In this document: piece after piece, positions 17,942 to 26,882 of the stretch
Layout of the letters: each line of letters opens with the position of its first letter
Numbering within the stretch: position 1 is the stretch's first letter
Assembly (NCBI GenBank): GCA_016932015.1
Contig: JAFGDQ010000098.1
Location: 1 to 45,384 of the forward strand
Origin: Spirochaetota bacterium
Lineage (GTDB): Bacteria > Spirochaetota > UBA4802 > JAFGDQ01
Direction: 5' to 3'
Length of the DNA: 45,384 nt
Program-made: the position numbers and the translations under genes
Notes under the pieces: model-generated
Databases searched by the model: none
What the model saw: only the letters and a program-made list of their open reading frames with translations
Told to the model about the DNA's origin: nothing

Positions 17942-19030
17942 ATGTCAAAACTGTTCGAACCATTGTTTATAAATAAAATGGAAATAAAAAACCGGTTTGT
18001 GCGTTCAGCTACGGTTGATAATCTTGGAAAGGATCAGATTGTCAGTGAAGCTCAGCTGGATTTCTACAGGGAGCTTGCAAAAGGGCAGGTCGGCCTTATT
18101 GTTTCGAGCGGCCTGTTTCCGAGTCTTGACGGATGGGCTGCTCCCGGGCAGCTTGGAATACACAGCGATGATATGCTTCCTTCACTGAAAAAGATTACTG
18201 ATACAGTACATAATAACGGCGGAAAAATTTGCGCGCAGCTTATGCACGCCGGATGGTTCGGCAATCCCGGACTCTGCGGATTTCAGACTGTGGGCCCTAC
18301 TGCTATGGTCAATCCCGCAAACAATCTGAGCGTAAGGGAGCTTTCCTCGGACGAGATGGAAGAGAAAGTAAATGAGCTCATAAGCGCGGGTGCCAGAGCC
18401 CGGGAAGCGGGCTTTGACGCAGTACAGATTCATGCCGCGCACGGCTGGCTTGTAAGCGCGATTTTATCTCCGGTAACAAATAAGAGGCAGGACAAATGGG
18501 GCGGTTCAGCGGAAAACAGGGCAAGCTTTGTTGTAAAGGCTGTTGAAGGAATAAGAAAAGAGGTTGGCCCGGATTATCCTGTTCTTATCAAGCTCGGGCT
18601 TAAAGAATATCATCCTGAAGGCAAAAGCGTTGAGGAAGGTATAAGAACTGCAAAGATGTTTATTGCTGCAGGACTTGACGCGATTGAGGTGAGTGAGGGA
18701 GTTGAGGAAATACCTTTTCATCATATAAGGCCTGATGCTGCAAGCCCTTATTATCTTGATGAGTGCGGAGAAGCAAGGAAAGCAATAAGCAAACCTTTGA
18801 TTCTTGTAGGCGGAATGAGATATCTTCCGGAAATCATGAACGTTGTTGACAGCGATACAGCTGATGCAGTTTCAATGTGCCGGCCTTTTATAAATGATCA
18901 GCATATTGTCAGAAAGTTTCAGGAGGGGGCTACTGATAAATCATCATGCATTTCATGTAATAAATGTATACAGGAAATGCAGTTACAGAACCTTCACTGT
19001 GTGTTTAATGACCGGCTGATTAATTATTAG
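17942..19030 (+). CDS. Old-yellow-enzyme family NADH:flavin oxidoreductase with C-terminal Fe-S site
   Basis: A 362-residue single-domain FMN TIM-barrel enzyme (FVRSATVDN at strand 1; QLMHAGWFG; a substrate-binding HAAHGWLVSAILSP segment; the NKRQDKWGGSAENR signature). It ends with four cysteines, C336, C339, C342 and C353, that should bind one [4Fe-4S] cluster, as in 2,4-dienoyl-CoA reductase-type members, but the C-terminal FAD/NADH domain of those enzymes is absent. It probably takes electrons from a separate ferredoxin or NADH partner and reduces an activated C=C bond. A ring-derived enone or enoate would fit the neighbourhood (inference). AGGGGGGA seven bases before the ATG fixes the start. 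The next gene, the glycyl-radical activase, is convergent. Confidence 0.9.
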   Translation: MSKLFEPLFINKMEIKNRFVRSATVDNLGKDQIVSEAQLDFYRELAKGQVGLIVSSGLFPSLDGWAAPGQLGIHSDDMLPSLKKITDTVHNNGGKICAQLMHAGWFGNPGLCGFQTVGPTAMVNPANNLSVRELSSDEMEEKVNELISAGARAREAGFDAVQIHAAHGWLVSAILSPVTNKRQDKWGGSAENRASFVVKAVEGIRKEVGPDYPVLIKLGLKEYHPEGKSVEEGIRTAKMFIAAGLDAIEVSEGVEEIPFHHIRPDAASPYYLDECGEARKAISKPLILVGGMRYLPEIMNVVDSDTADAVSMCRPFINDQHIVRKFQEGATDKSSCISCNKCIQEMQLQNLHCVFNDRLINY

Positions 19031-19189
19031 ATATATTCCTTTTTTGTTCACTTTTGAAGGATTATACACCACTAATAATGGCAATATCTCAAGGGATGAT
19101 ATGAACACTAATTAATCTACCAATGATATAAGTATTGAATTTGTATAAGTAAAGAAACGGATCAGACAAAATATGACGGGATTACATAT

Positions 19190-20143
19190 TTAGTGTATCC
19201 TTACATTCAGCCCGCAGGCTTCAAGCTGCTTTTTACGCGCCTGCATAAGTTCTTCTTTTGGCGGCTCAGCTACAAATATCTTTTCGTTTTTAAGCAGCCG
19301 GTCATGTTTGGAAACTCCCATTTTGTGATACGGCAGCAGCTGGACAATATCCAGCGAATCCTTTATCTTAACAAGAAAATCACAGTATTTTTGAAAATGC
19401 TCTTCCGAATCATTAAGAAGAGGAATAACAGGAATGCGCATCCAGAAACGGCCGCCTGCTTCCGCAATTTTTACTGCATTTTCAAGTATGAGTTCATTGG
19501 GAACGCCCGTGACCTGTTTGTGAAGATCGCTGTCCATGCATTTAAGATCATAAAGAAAGACATCGGTATACGGGATAACTTTTTCAATTATTTCCCATTT
19601 GACATAGCCTGTAGTATCAACAGCAGTATGTATTCCGTTTTCCCTGCATCGTTTAAGAAGTTCAAGAGTGAAGTCCGCCTGATAAAGGCATTCCCCTCCT
19701 GATACAGTAACGCCGCCTCCGGATTCTTCAAAGAAAGGTTTGTCCCGCAGTATTCGATACATAACTTCATCAACTGTATAGTCAGTTCCGCACATATAAA
19801 GGGCATCAGCCTTGCACACTTCAGCGCAGGCTCCGCAGTCATTGCATTTTGACTTGTCAATCCGGGGATATGCTATGTCTTCCCCTGATGCTGATTTTGT
19901 GACGGGGCCTCTTGTAACGGCATCATTGGGGCATACGCTTAGGCAGCTGCCGCACGCATCAAGCCCGAGGCAGCGAATGCTCATCCAGTTCAGCTCTGTA
20001 TGAAATTCCTGTGATTCCGGACTGTGGCACCATGCGCAGCGAAGCGGGCATCCTTTCAGGAATACAGTGGTTCTGATGCCCGGCCCGTCGTGTACGCTGA
20101 AGCCCTGTATATCATAAATTTTTGCTTTAATTTCTTTAGCCAT
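19190..20143 (-). CDS. Glycyl-radical enzyme activating protein (radical SAM)
   Basis: A 317-residue radical SAM enzyme that installs the glycyl radical on its partner. The SAM-cluster motif is C32-x3-C36-x2-C39, preceded by the DGPGIRTTVFLKGC signature of glycyl-radical activases. An inserted two-cluster ferredoxin follows: C58, C64, C67, C71 and C100, C103, C106, C110. Such an insert is typical of activases for glycerol dehydratase, hydroxyphenylacetate decarboxylase, benzylsuccinate synthase and similar enzymes, and is lacking in PflA. The gene is divergent from the glycyl radical enzyme across a 388-bp region with inverted repeats, so the pair is surely functional together. The start has only a weak ribosome site. 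Confidence 0.94.
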   Translation of the reverse strand: MAKEIKAKIYDIQGFSVHDGPGIRTTVFLKGCPLRCAWCHSPESQEFHTELNWMSIRCLGLDACGSCLSVCPNDAVTRGPVTKSASGEDIAYPRIDKSKCNDCGACAEVCKADALYMCGTDYTVDEVMYRILRDKPFFEESGGGVTVSGGECLYQADFTLELLKRCRENGIHTAVDTTGYVKWEIIEKVIPYTDVFLYDLKCMDSDLHKQVTGVPNELILENAVKIAEAGGRFWMRIPVIPLLNDSEEHFQKYCDFLVKIKDSLDIVQLLPYHKMGVSKHDRLLKNEKIFVAEPPKEELMQARKKQLEACGLNVRIH

Positions 20144-20531
20144 GTTACACTTTTTGAATTATAATTTTGTATCAGGTTTAATAATATATATTCTGCAGCA
20201 GAAAAAGGATTATTACTGTATTTTCTGATAAGTAATATTCCCTTACCGCTTATAAAACCGGTACTCCATAATGAAATAAATCCGGTTTTCTGTAAAGTCT
20301 TATACATATATTGTTTTTATGTGAAGCTTTGATAAAGTCTGCAAAAATTAGATATACTTTTATTGAAAGCCGCGTTAAAATTACTATTGACGTATAACAG
20401 AATAATTTTTTATGTTTATATCAGATTTTATGAAATGAATTTACGTACTCGTATTTTTTTGTGATTTTGTTTCATGCTGATTGTTTTCCATTAAGAGTGC
20501 GGGATGGAATGCCAACCAAGGAGGAATTATT
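20144..20531. promoter_or_regulatory. Divergent control region of the glycyl-radical pair, with two inverted repeats
   Basis: Between the activase and the glycyl radical enzyme there is a perfect odd-length palindrome (TTCTGC-A-GCAGAA, 20191-20203) and a wider repeat, AAAACCGG (20254-20261) with CCGGTTTT (20282-20289), separated by 20 bases. Either could be an operator; the second could also form a leader hairpin. AAGGAGG at 20518-20524 is the ribosome site of the glycyl radical enzyme. The factor that binds is unknown; the IclR regulator at 27240 is a candidate. Confidence 0.5.
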
Positions 20532-23018
20532 ATGTTTAAGTTTGTTCCCATGTCTGACCGTATCAAACGCATTCGTGAAAAGCGCGATGTTTTCACAAGC
20601 GGACGCAATATGACTATAAATTCAGAACGTACTAAACTATACACAGATTATTATAAAGAGCATGAAAATGAGTATCCGCTTTTGAAGCGCGCAGGCGCTT
20701 TATACAACTGGTGCGCCGGCAGGCAGATAAATGTTTTTGACGATGATATTTTTGTAGGAACTCCGGGGCCTGATGAACGTTCCATGAGTCCTTATGTTGA
20801 GTGGAATTGTTCATGGATTTATGACGTTGTTAATGATACGGATGAAAATTTTAAAAAAGCATGGCAGTCTTCCAATTCGCTTTATATGAGCGATGAGCAG
20901 AGGGAAGTTTTCCGTGATGCATATGAATTCTGGAAAGACAGGAATCTTTCAAAGATGGTTGAAGGTGCTCTGACTCCTGATCTGCGTGATGCTATGGGAA
21001 ACGGTTCAATTCTGAATGACAATAACAATCCGAAATTTTCCGGTGTTTCCGGCCTGCCTCAGGGGCATTATATTGCAAATTTTAATAAAGTTGTAAATAC
21101 AGGCTTTGGAGAAGTCCGCAGACAGGCTCTTGAAAAAATTGAAGAGCGCAAAGGCAAGGTTTTCGGAAAATCCGCAAAATCGCATATATTCTGCCACGCA
21201 GTTGTCCGTATTTGTGACGGCGCGATACTGCTTTCAAAAAGATTCGCGGAAGCCTGCCGTGAAAAGGCAAACGGCGAGTCGGGAGAGCGCAAGAAGGAAC
21301 TGCTTCAGATGGCTGATTCACTTGAATGGATCATGGAGAATCCGGCACGTACATACTGGGAAGGATTGCAGGCAATCATACTGTATCAGCTTATGCTGTC
21401 AACAGACGCGCAGCAGCACGGTCAGTCGATGGGAAGAGTCGATAAATATACGGGGCATCTTCTGCAAAAGCAGCTGGACGAAGGCAGTATCACCATGGAA
21501 AAAGCCCAGGAGTATTCCGATGCTTTTATTTTAAGAATAAGCGATATTATTGTATTGCCCGGATTTGTTGTCGATAATCAGAGGCTGATTGAATTAAACT
21601 CAAAAGGAATGAGCCTTTATTCTTCCATATACAACGGCCTTACCGCAACTGCAGGAATCGCTCTTACTCTTGGAGGGCAGAAGCCGGATGGCTCGGATGA
21701 CTCAACTCCTGCTACCTACAGTCTGCTTCAGACATACGGCAGGATGAAGTTTGCGGATCCTACTGTCGCATTAAGGGTGCATAAAAACACTCCTGATGAG
21801 ATCTGGAGACTCGGTATTGAGTCAAGCAAAGTATGCGGGGGAATACCCCAGCTGCAGAACGATGATATTATAATTAAAGCGCTCACAGACAGAGGAATGG
21901 CGCATGAAGACGCCTGCAATTACAGCATTGTCGGTTGCGTGGAACCCGCGGGAACAGGAAATGAATGGCCTGCCTGCGGTACAACAGGACGCGAATCCAT
22001 CTGGAACATGATGGAAATTATTCAGCTTGTAATAAACGGGGGAGTAAATCCGAGAACAGGTGTAACCGCTCTTCCATGCAAAAAGCTGTATGAATATGAG
22101 AGTTTTGAGGAACTTAAGGAAGTCTTTAAAGCTGAAATGCAGTATATTCTGGACTGGAGCGTATCATATGCAAATATATTTGAAGTGGTTTACTCCCATT
22201 ATTTCCCGTGCATTGTTGCTTCCACAATGATAGAGGGATGCCTTGAAAACGGCATGGATGTTACTGAAGGCGGTGCGAAGTATAATCGTACAGGTATGAC
22301 AGCATGCGGAACAGCAAATGTAGGCGACAGCCTTATGGCTATCAAAAAGCTTTGCTTTGATGACAAGACTGTATCTTTGAAAGAATTATATGATGCATTA
22401 CAGAATAACTGGGAAGGCTATGAACAGCTTCGCCAGACTGTTATTAATGAAGTGCCTCATTACGGCAATGACAATGACGAAGTGGATGAACTTGCTTCAT
22501 GGGCACTGGGACTTTTTGCCGATATGCTGGCTGATTCTGAAGGCGCAAGGGGCAAATATTCAGGCGGTACATTTACAATGACAGCGCATATTTATCTGGG
22601 AGCAATGCTTGGTGCTACACCTGACGGCAGAAAAGCGGGCGAGCCTATTGCGGACGCGATTTCTCCGCGGCAGGGCTTTGACAGGAACGGGCCTACGGCT
22701 TACCTGAGGAGTGCTGCCAAACTGCCGCATCGCAGACTTTCAAACGGTGACCAGCTGAATATACGGTTTACACCTTCAACAGTTGAAGGAGATGAAGGCG
22801 CCGAGAAACTCAAACAGCTTATTAAAGCTTATTTCGCGCTTAACGGAATGCAGGTGCAGTTCAATGTTGTGAGTACCGCGGCTTTGCATGAAGCACAGGA
22901 AAAACCTGATGAACATAAGGATCTGGTGGTCCGGATTGCCGGTTTTTCCACTTACTTTGTTTCACTGGATAAATTTACGCAGGATGATTTTATAAAGCGT
23001 ACTGAACAGGCCATATAG
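20532..23018 (+). CDS. Glycyl radical enzyme of unassigned specificity (PFL/diol dehydratase/decarboxylase superfamily)
   Basis: An 828-residue glycyl radical enzyme. The C-terminal radical loop RIAGFSTYF places the radical glycine at Gly804. The thiyl-radical cysteine is Cys469 in SIVGCVEPAGTGNEW, and Glu471 in the Cys-x-Glu motif is the general base seen in diol dehydratases, choline lyase and arylacetate decarboxylases, but not in pyruvate formate-lyase (Cys-Cys) or benzylsuccinate synthases. So it is a dehydratase, C-N/C-S lyase or decarboxylase type; I cannot choose. No small subunit of hydroxyphenylacetate decarboxylase and no microcompartment gene is nearby. ATG 20532 is chosen over the upstream 20481 because AAGGAGG precedes it. 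It is followed by a URO-D-fold gene and an AOR, suggesting that an aldehyde may be made and then oxidised (inference). Confidence 0.93.
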   Translation: MFKFVPMSDRIKRIREKRDVFTSGRNMTINSERTKLYTDYYKEHENEYPLLKRAGALYNWCAGRQINVFDDDIFVGTPGPDERSMSPYVEWNCSWIYDVVNDTDENFKKAWQSSNSLYMSDEQREVFRDAYEFWKDRNLSKMVEGALTPDLRDAMGNGSILNDNNNPKFSGVSGLPQGHYIANFNKVVNTGFGEVRRQALEKIEERKGKVFGKSAKSHIFCHAVVRICDGAILLSKRFAEACREKANGESGERKKELLQMADSLEWIMENPARTYWEGLQAIILYQLMLSTDAQQHGQSMGRVDKYTGHLLQKQLDEGSITMEKAQEYSDAFILRISDIIVLPGFVVDNQRLIELNSKGMSLYSSIYNGLTATAGIALTLGGQKPDGSDDSTPATYSLLQTYGRMKFADPTVALRVHKNTPDEIWRLGIESSKVCGGIPQLQNDDIIIKALTDRGMAHEDACNYSIVGCVEPAGTGNEWPACGTTGRESIWNMMEIIQLVINGGVNPRTGVTALPCKKLYEYESFEELKEVFKAEMQYILDWSVSYANIFEVVYSHYFPCIVASTMIEGCLENGMDVTEGGAKYNRTGMTACGTANVGDSLMAIKKLCFDDKTVSLKELYDALQNNWEGYEQLRQTVINEVPHYGNDNDEVDELASWALGLFADMLADSEGARGKYSGGTFTMTAHIYLGAMLGATPDGRKAGEPIADAISPRQGFDRNGPTAYLRSAAKLPHRRLSNGDQLNIRFTPSTVEGDEGAEKLKQLIKAYFALNGMQVQFNVVSTAALHEAQEKPDEHKDLVVRIAGFSTYFVSLDKFTQDDFIKRTEQAI

Positions 23019-23187
23019 TTTGTTTGCAATATTTTTTTAGATAACTAATTAAACAATACTGCCTGTAATATAAAAAATAAATAGAAATTACTATCATTAC
23101 TGTTTAGTAAATTAGAAAGCCGATATTGAAGATTTGAATAAATTATATATTTATTCAAATTACTTGCTGATTAAAGGAGATAATCAT

Positions 23188-24210
23188 ATGCTTTCTGTAA
23201 AACAAAATTTTCTCGAGACTATTAAAAGAGACGGAAAACCGGACCGGCTTGTAAATCAATATGAGAATATGGTGTTTTTCCCGGCGGATCCTGTAGCTGC
23301 TTATGCCAGAGGAAAAAGATTCAAGGGAATGGAACCTATAAGGGATAAATGGGGAACTCTCGTTTTATGGCCTGAAGATCAGATTGCAGCCATGCCTCAT
23401 GTTACGGCTACTGACAAGGTTGTTCCGGATATTACTGAATGGAAAAAAACGGCAATTGCCCCGGATATAGTTGGCAATTGTTCCGATCCCGCGGTGTGGA
23501 AAAACGCACAGGAAGCGGTTGCGAAAATTGACCGTGAAAACAATCTTCTGATGACATTCATGCCTACCGGAGTATTCGAGCAGCTGCATTTTCTAATGGG
23601 ATTCGAGGATACTCTATTGAATTTTCTGGAAGAACCGGAAGATATGATGGGGCTTTGTGAGTATGTCGGAGAATACCGGTATAATTATATGAAGCTGATA
23701 GTGGATAATCTTAAGCCTGATATTATGCTGACGCACGATGACTGGGGCAGTAAAAACAGCCTTTTTATGAGCCCGGATGTATGGAGGAAATTTATAAAAC
23801 CCCAGTATGTTAAAACCTACGGTTATATGAAAGAACACGGTGTAATAATTCTGCATCACGCAGACTCTTTTCTGGAGCCTATAGTTGAGGATATGGTTGA
23901 GCTTGGTATTGATATATGGCAGGGCGTGCTTCCCCAGAATGATATTCCCAAAGTACAGAAGCAGCTTGACGGGCGTATGGCAATTATGGGCGGTATTGAT
24001 GCTGCAATAGTTGACAGGGCTGACGCAACTGAAGAGGAAATCCGTGCAGAGGTCAGAAGGGCACTCGAAGAATACACACCGGGCGGAAACTTTATACCCT
24101 GCCTGACATATGGAGCTCCGGGCAGCATTTATCCTGCAGTTGATGAACTTTTTACTGACGAAGTAAATAAGTTTAATAAGGGAAGGTATGCTGAGCTGGC
24201 TAAGAAATAA
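23188..24210 (+). CDS. Uroporphyrinogen decarboxylase-fold protein (MtaA/CmuA-like group)
   Basis: A 340-residue TIM-barrel protein of the URO-D superfamily. Its middle and C-terminal parts (DDWGSKNSLFMSPDVWRKFI, then the GIDIWQGVLP region and MGGIDA) match the methyltransferase-like branch often found in anaerobes next to corrinoid proteins or catabolic clusters. Zinc-dependent members use a His-x-Cys motif for thiol activation; here the equivalent segment reads HHAD (223-226), so the cysteine is missing and thiol methyl transfer is doubtful. No corrinoid protein gene is nearby. ATG 23188 is preferred over 23134 because AAGGAG stands just before it. It lies 169 bp after the glycyl radical enzyme, probably in the same transcript, and is followed by a terminator. 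Role unknown. Confidence 0.83.
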   Translation: MLSVKQNFLETIKRDGKPDRLVNQYENMVFFPADPVAAYARGKRFKGMEPIRDKWGTLVLWPEDQIAAMPHVTATDKVVPDITEWKKTAIAPDIVGNCSDPAVWKNAQEAVAKIDRENNLLMTFMPTGVFEQLHFLMGFEDTLLNFLEEPEDMMGLCEYVGEYRYNYMKLIVDNLKPDIMLTHDDWGSKNSLFMSPDVWRKFIKPQYVKTYGYMKEHGVIILHHADSFLEPIVEDMVELGIDIWQGVLPQNDIPKVQKQLDGRMAIMGGIDAAIVDRADATEEEIRAEVRRALEEYTPGGNFIPCLTYGAPGSIYPAVDELFTDEVNKFNKGRYAELAKK

Positions 24211-24667
24211 ATGCATTAATACAGATTAAAATTATTCCTTCTTGTGAAGCGGTAGCTGAATAGTTACAGTAAATCCAAGTAATTTACGCCCATGGAGAAA
24301 TCTATGGGCTTTGTTTTATATCACCATTTCTTTAAAAAAATAAATTTTTTTTATTTCCGGTTTTTAAATATTTTACTAAAAATTATATAATATTACTTAA
24401 TCCTACAAAATGTTTCAATAAATCAATGTCCCGTCTAATCCGCCTCAGGAGAGCTGCTGAAATTCATTTGACTTTTAATAAGTACAAAATGAATTTTAAT
24501 TAATAGAGTTTATAATCATGGTTTTTTATTCCGGAATTTAAACCTTCTATGTGTTTTTTTATATTCCGGAAGCTGATAAATGATTATCAATAATTTAATC
24601 CGGCAAATATTCTTAAAAAATCATAAAGCTAAAATTTTGTTACCTAAATATTATGGAGGAAAAAATA
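24211..24667. other. Intergenic region between URO-D-like and AOR genes
   Basis: About 450 AT-rich bases. Apart from the terminator at 24288 and the AOR ribosome site GGAGG (24655-24659) I see no gene. The AOR therefore probably has its own promoter here. Confidence 0.5.
24288..24316 (+). terminator. Terminator after the URO-D-like gene
   Basis: Eight-base stem GCCCATGG (24288-24295) with CTATGGGC (24302-24309), one G-T pair, six-base loop, followed by a T-rich stretch. It would end the glycyl radical enzyme and URO-D-like transcript. Confidence 0.72.
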
Positions 24668-26524
24668 ATGCCATCAACAGATAAACCGAAAGGGTACGCG
24701 GGAAAAATTCTGCGCGTTGATCTTTCAAAGGGAACGGTGACAGATGAGTATCCTGATAATGATACTCTTAGAAAATATGTGGGCGGTACTTCACTGGGCG
24801 CGAAATACCTTTATGAGGAAGTTCCGGCAGGAGTTGAATGGGATGATCCTGAAAACAGAATGATGTTTTTCTCAGGCCCGTTGGGAGGTACGAAAGTAGG
24901 CGGTACGGGAATTTTTTCGATTATAACCAAAGGACCGGCTACGAATATGGCCGGGACTTCACAGGCAAACGGGTTCTTCGGAGCTTATATGAAATTTTCC
25001 GGTTATGACGGCATTATTGTTCAGGGCCGGGCAAAAGAATGGAGTTATATTCATCTGCATGACGGAAAAGCTGAAATAAAAAATGCGGAACATCTTGTCG
25101 GGAAAAATACATGGGAAACGGAAGATGCTATCAAAGAGGGAATTGACCGCAAAAGTAGTGTCTACTGCATCGGGCCAGGCGGAGAGAATCTTGTCCGTTT
25201 TGCTAACATAGTGGGAGATCACGGGCATGTCGCTGCTCACAACGGCATTGGCGCTGTTATGGGTTCCAAAAAATTAAAAGCAATTGTTGCGGAGCGCGTT
25301 CCGGGTTCCATAGAAGTTCACGATCCTGATCGTTTGTGGGAGCTTTCCAAAGCAATTTATGATATCGCGCTGAAAGCAATGCCTACATTGGGTGAAAACG
25401 GAACTCTGGACGGATATCCGATTCTTCACAGAATAGGGCAATTGCCGGTGAAGAACTATTTAACAAATATTTTTCCGGAATATGAAAAGTTCGGACCTGA
25501 CCATGTGCGTACTGTATTCAATACTACCAGAACTACCTGCTGGGCATGCCGTTTTAATCATTGCAGGGAAACGGAAGTAACTGAAGGGCCGTACAAGGGG
25601 TATAAAGGAGAGGAACCTGAATATGAAGGAATGGCTGCTATGAGTTCTCTGATATGGCAGACAGATCCCGGTGCAGCTGTTATGCTTGGCGATATGACAG
25701 ATAAGCTCGGAATTGATGTAAATGAATCCGGATATATGCTTGCATGGATAATGGAGTGTTATGACAGAGGACTAATGAAAAAAGAGGATCTTGACGGTAT
25801 CGAAATGAAATGGGGTGATCCTGAAGCCGCGCTTGCAATACTGAAAAAGATTACCTACCGAGAAGGGTGCGGCAAAATATTCGCAGAAGGTGTTATGCGC
25901 TCAGCTGAAAAATTCGGTGGAGAAGCCCAGAAATGCGCTATTTATACAAAGAAAGGCGCAACACCCAGAGGACATGATCACAGGGGACGCTGGATGGAAA
26001 TGATAGACACATGTCTGTCAAATACCGCTACAATTGAGATCGGCCCGGGGATGCCGGCTATTAAAGAACTCGGGCATGAGCCGCCTAAAGACCCTTTTGA
26101 TCCTATTGAAGTTTCAACATTAAATGCTAAAGTCAGCGGACGCCGCGTGTTTGAAGATTCTCTGGTTATCTGTTTTCTGACAAGTCAGGATTTTAAGTTG
26201 GAAGTTGAGGCGCTTAATGCTGCCACAGGATTTGATTATACTATAGAAGAAGCTCTTGAAGTTGGAAAACGCGCCGTAAATTTGCTGCGTATGTTCAACG
26301 TACGTCACGGACTGAAAAAGGAGATGGAAGCTCCTTCCGAACGTTATGGTTCCGTTCCTGTAGACGGCCCTAATGCCGGAAAGTCAATCATGCCTCACTG
26401 GGAAAATTTGCGTAATAATTATTACAATCTGGTTGGCTGGGATCCTGAAACATGCAAACCTCTGCCTGACACTCTGAAAAAAGTCGGGCTGGAAGATTTA
26501 GTTCCTGATCTTGACCGTATATAA
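24668..26524 (+). CDS. Tungsten-type aldehyde:ferredoxin oxidoreductase (AOR family)
   Basis: A 618-residue member of the AOR family, which binds a bis-pyranopterin tungsten (or molybdenum) cofactor and one [4Fe-4S] cluster and interconverts aldehydes and acids with ferredoxin. The first domain shows FSGPLGGTKVGGTG and PATNMAGTSQANGFFG. The cluster ligands are C291, C294 and C299 plus C502 far downstream; the first three form C-x2-C-x4-C, one residue longer than the C-x2-C-x3-C of classical archaeal AOR, which marks a less studied subgroup. ATG 24668 is preferred over 24653 because GGAGG would otherwise fall inside the gene. It follows the glycyl radical cluster and is itself followed by remnants of cofactor-related ThiF and MoaD genes. 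The substrate is unknown; a product of the glycyl radical enzyme is possible. Confidence 0.93.
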   Translation: MPSTDKPKGYAGKILRVDLSKGTVTDEYPDNDTLRKYVGGTSLGAKYLYEEVPAGVEWDDPENRMMFFSGPLGGTKVGGTGIFSIITKGPATNMAGTSQANGFFGAYMKFSGYDGIIVQGRAKEWSYIHLHDGKAEIKNAEHLVGKNTWETEDAIKEGIDRKSSVYCIGPGGENLVRFANIVGDHGHVAAHNGIGAVMGSKKLKAIVAERVPGSIEVHDPDRLWELSKAIYDIALKAMPTLGENGTLDGYPILHRIGQLPVKNYLTNIFPEYEKFGPDHVRTVFNTTRTTCWACRFNHCRETEVTEGPYKGYKGEEPEYEGMAAMSSLIWQTDPGAAVMLGDMTDKLGIDVNESGYMLAWIMECYDRGLMKKEDLDGIEMKWGDPEAALAILKKITYREGCGKIFAEGVMRSAEKFGGEAQKCAIYTKKGATPRGHDHRGRWMEMIDTCLSNTATIEIGPGMPAIKELGHEPPKDPFDPIEVSTLNAKVSGRRVFEDSLVICFLTSQDFKLEVEALNAATGFDYTIEEALEVGKRAVNLLRMFNVRHGLKKEMEAPSERYGSVPVDGPNAGKSIMPHWENLRNNYYNLVGWDPETCKPLPDTLKKVGLEDLVPDLDRI

Positions 26525-26548
26525 AAAATAAATTAAGCCTGCTCCTGA

Positions 26549-26882
26549 AATATTTCTGTTTTTAATGAATCAGCGAATATTTTTATTGCAGGCTCGCTTG
26601 GCTCTGCTGCGTCAAACTGTATCGCTGCCGCAGGTATCGGTACAATACGTATTATTGACTGCGATAAAGTGAAATCCGGAAATCTTAACCGGCAATTTCT
26701 TTATAATACTGAGGATATTGGTAAAAGAAAACCCATGCTGCATCAAGGAGATTGAAAAGCCTTAATCCCTTGGTTGATATTGATCCGGTCGATAAAATGA
26801 TTACGGAAGATAATTTTTCCGGTCTGGTTTCAGGTTTTGACCTTATTATTAACGCCCTGGATAATCTGAATACAAGTATCCT
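26549..26882 (+). pseudogene. Degraded ThiF/MoeB-like E1 adenylyltransferase remnant
   Basis: Not a complete gene, but two frames together give a clear ThiF/MoeB N-terminal half. In the first frame (26549-26755) one reads FIAGSLGSAASNCIAAAGIG, then IIDCDKVKSGNLNRQFLY and EDIGKRKP, matching the ATP-binding loop, the acidic strand end and the N-R-Q motif of E1-like enzymes. A stop at 26753 coincides with a one-base shift, after which RLKSLNPLVDIDPVD and FDLIINALDNLNTS continue the alignment. There is no start codon in frame and the whole C-terminal half, with the zinc cysteines, is missing. Such E1 proteins act with MoaD/ThiS-type partners in cofactor sulfuration and are common beside AOR genes. 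Confidence 0.8.

Noticed and set aside
20532..23018. Pyruvate formate-lyase or benzylsuccinate synthase
   Set aside because: The active site has Cys-Val-Glu, not the Cys-Cys pair of PFL or the Cys without Glu of the succinate synthases.
23614..24216. Long open frame on the minus strand opposite the URO-D-like gene
   Set aside because: It is the antisense shadow of a well supported gene, with no ribosome site and no family resemblance.
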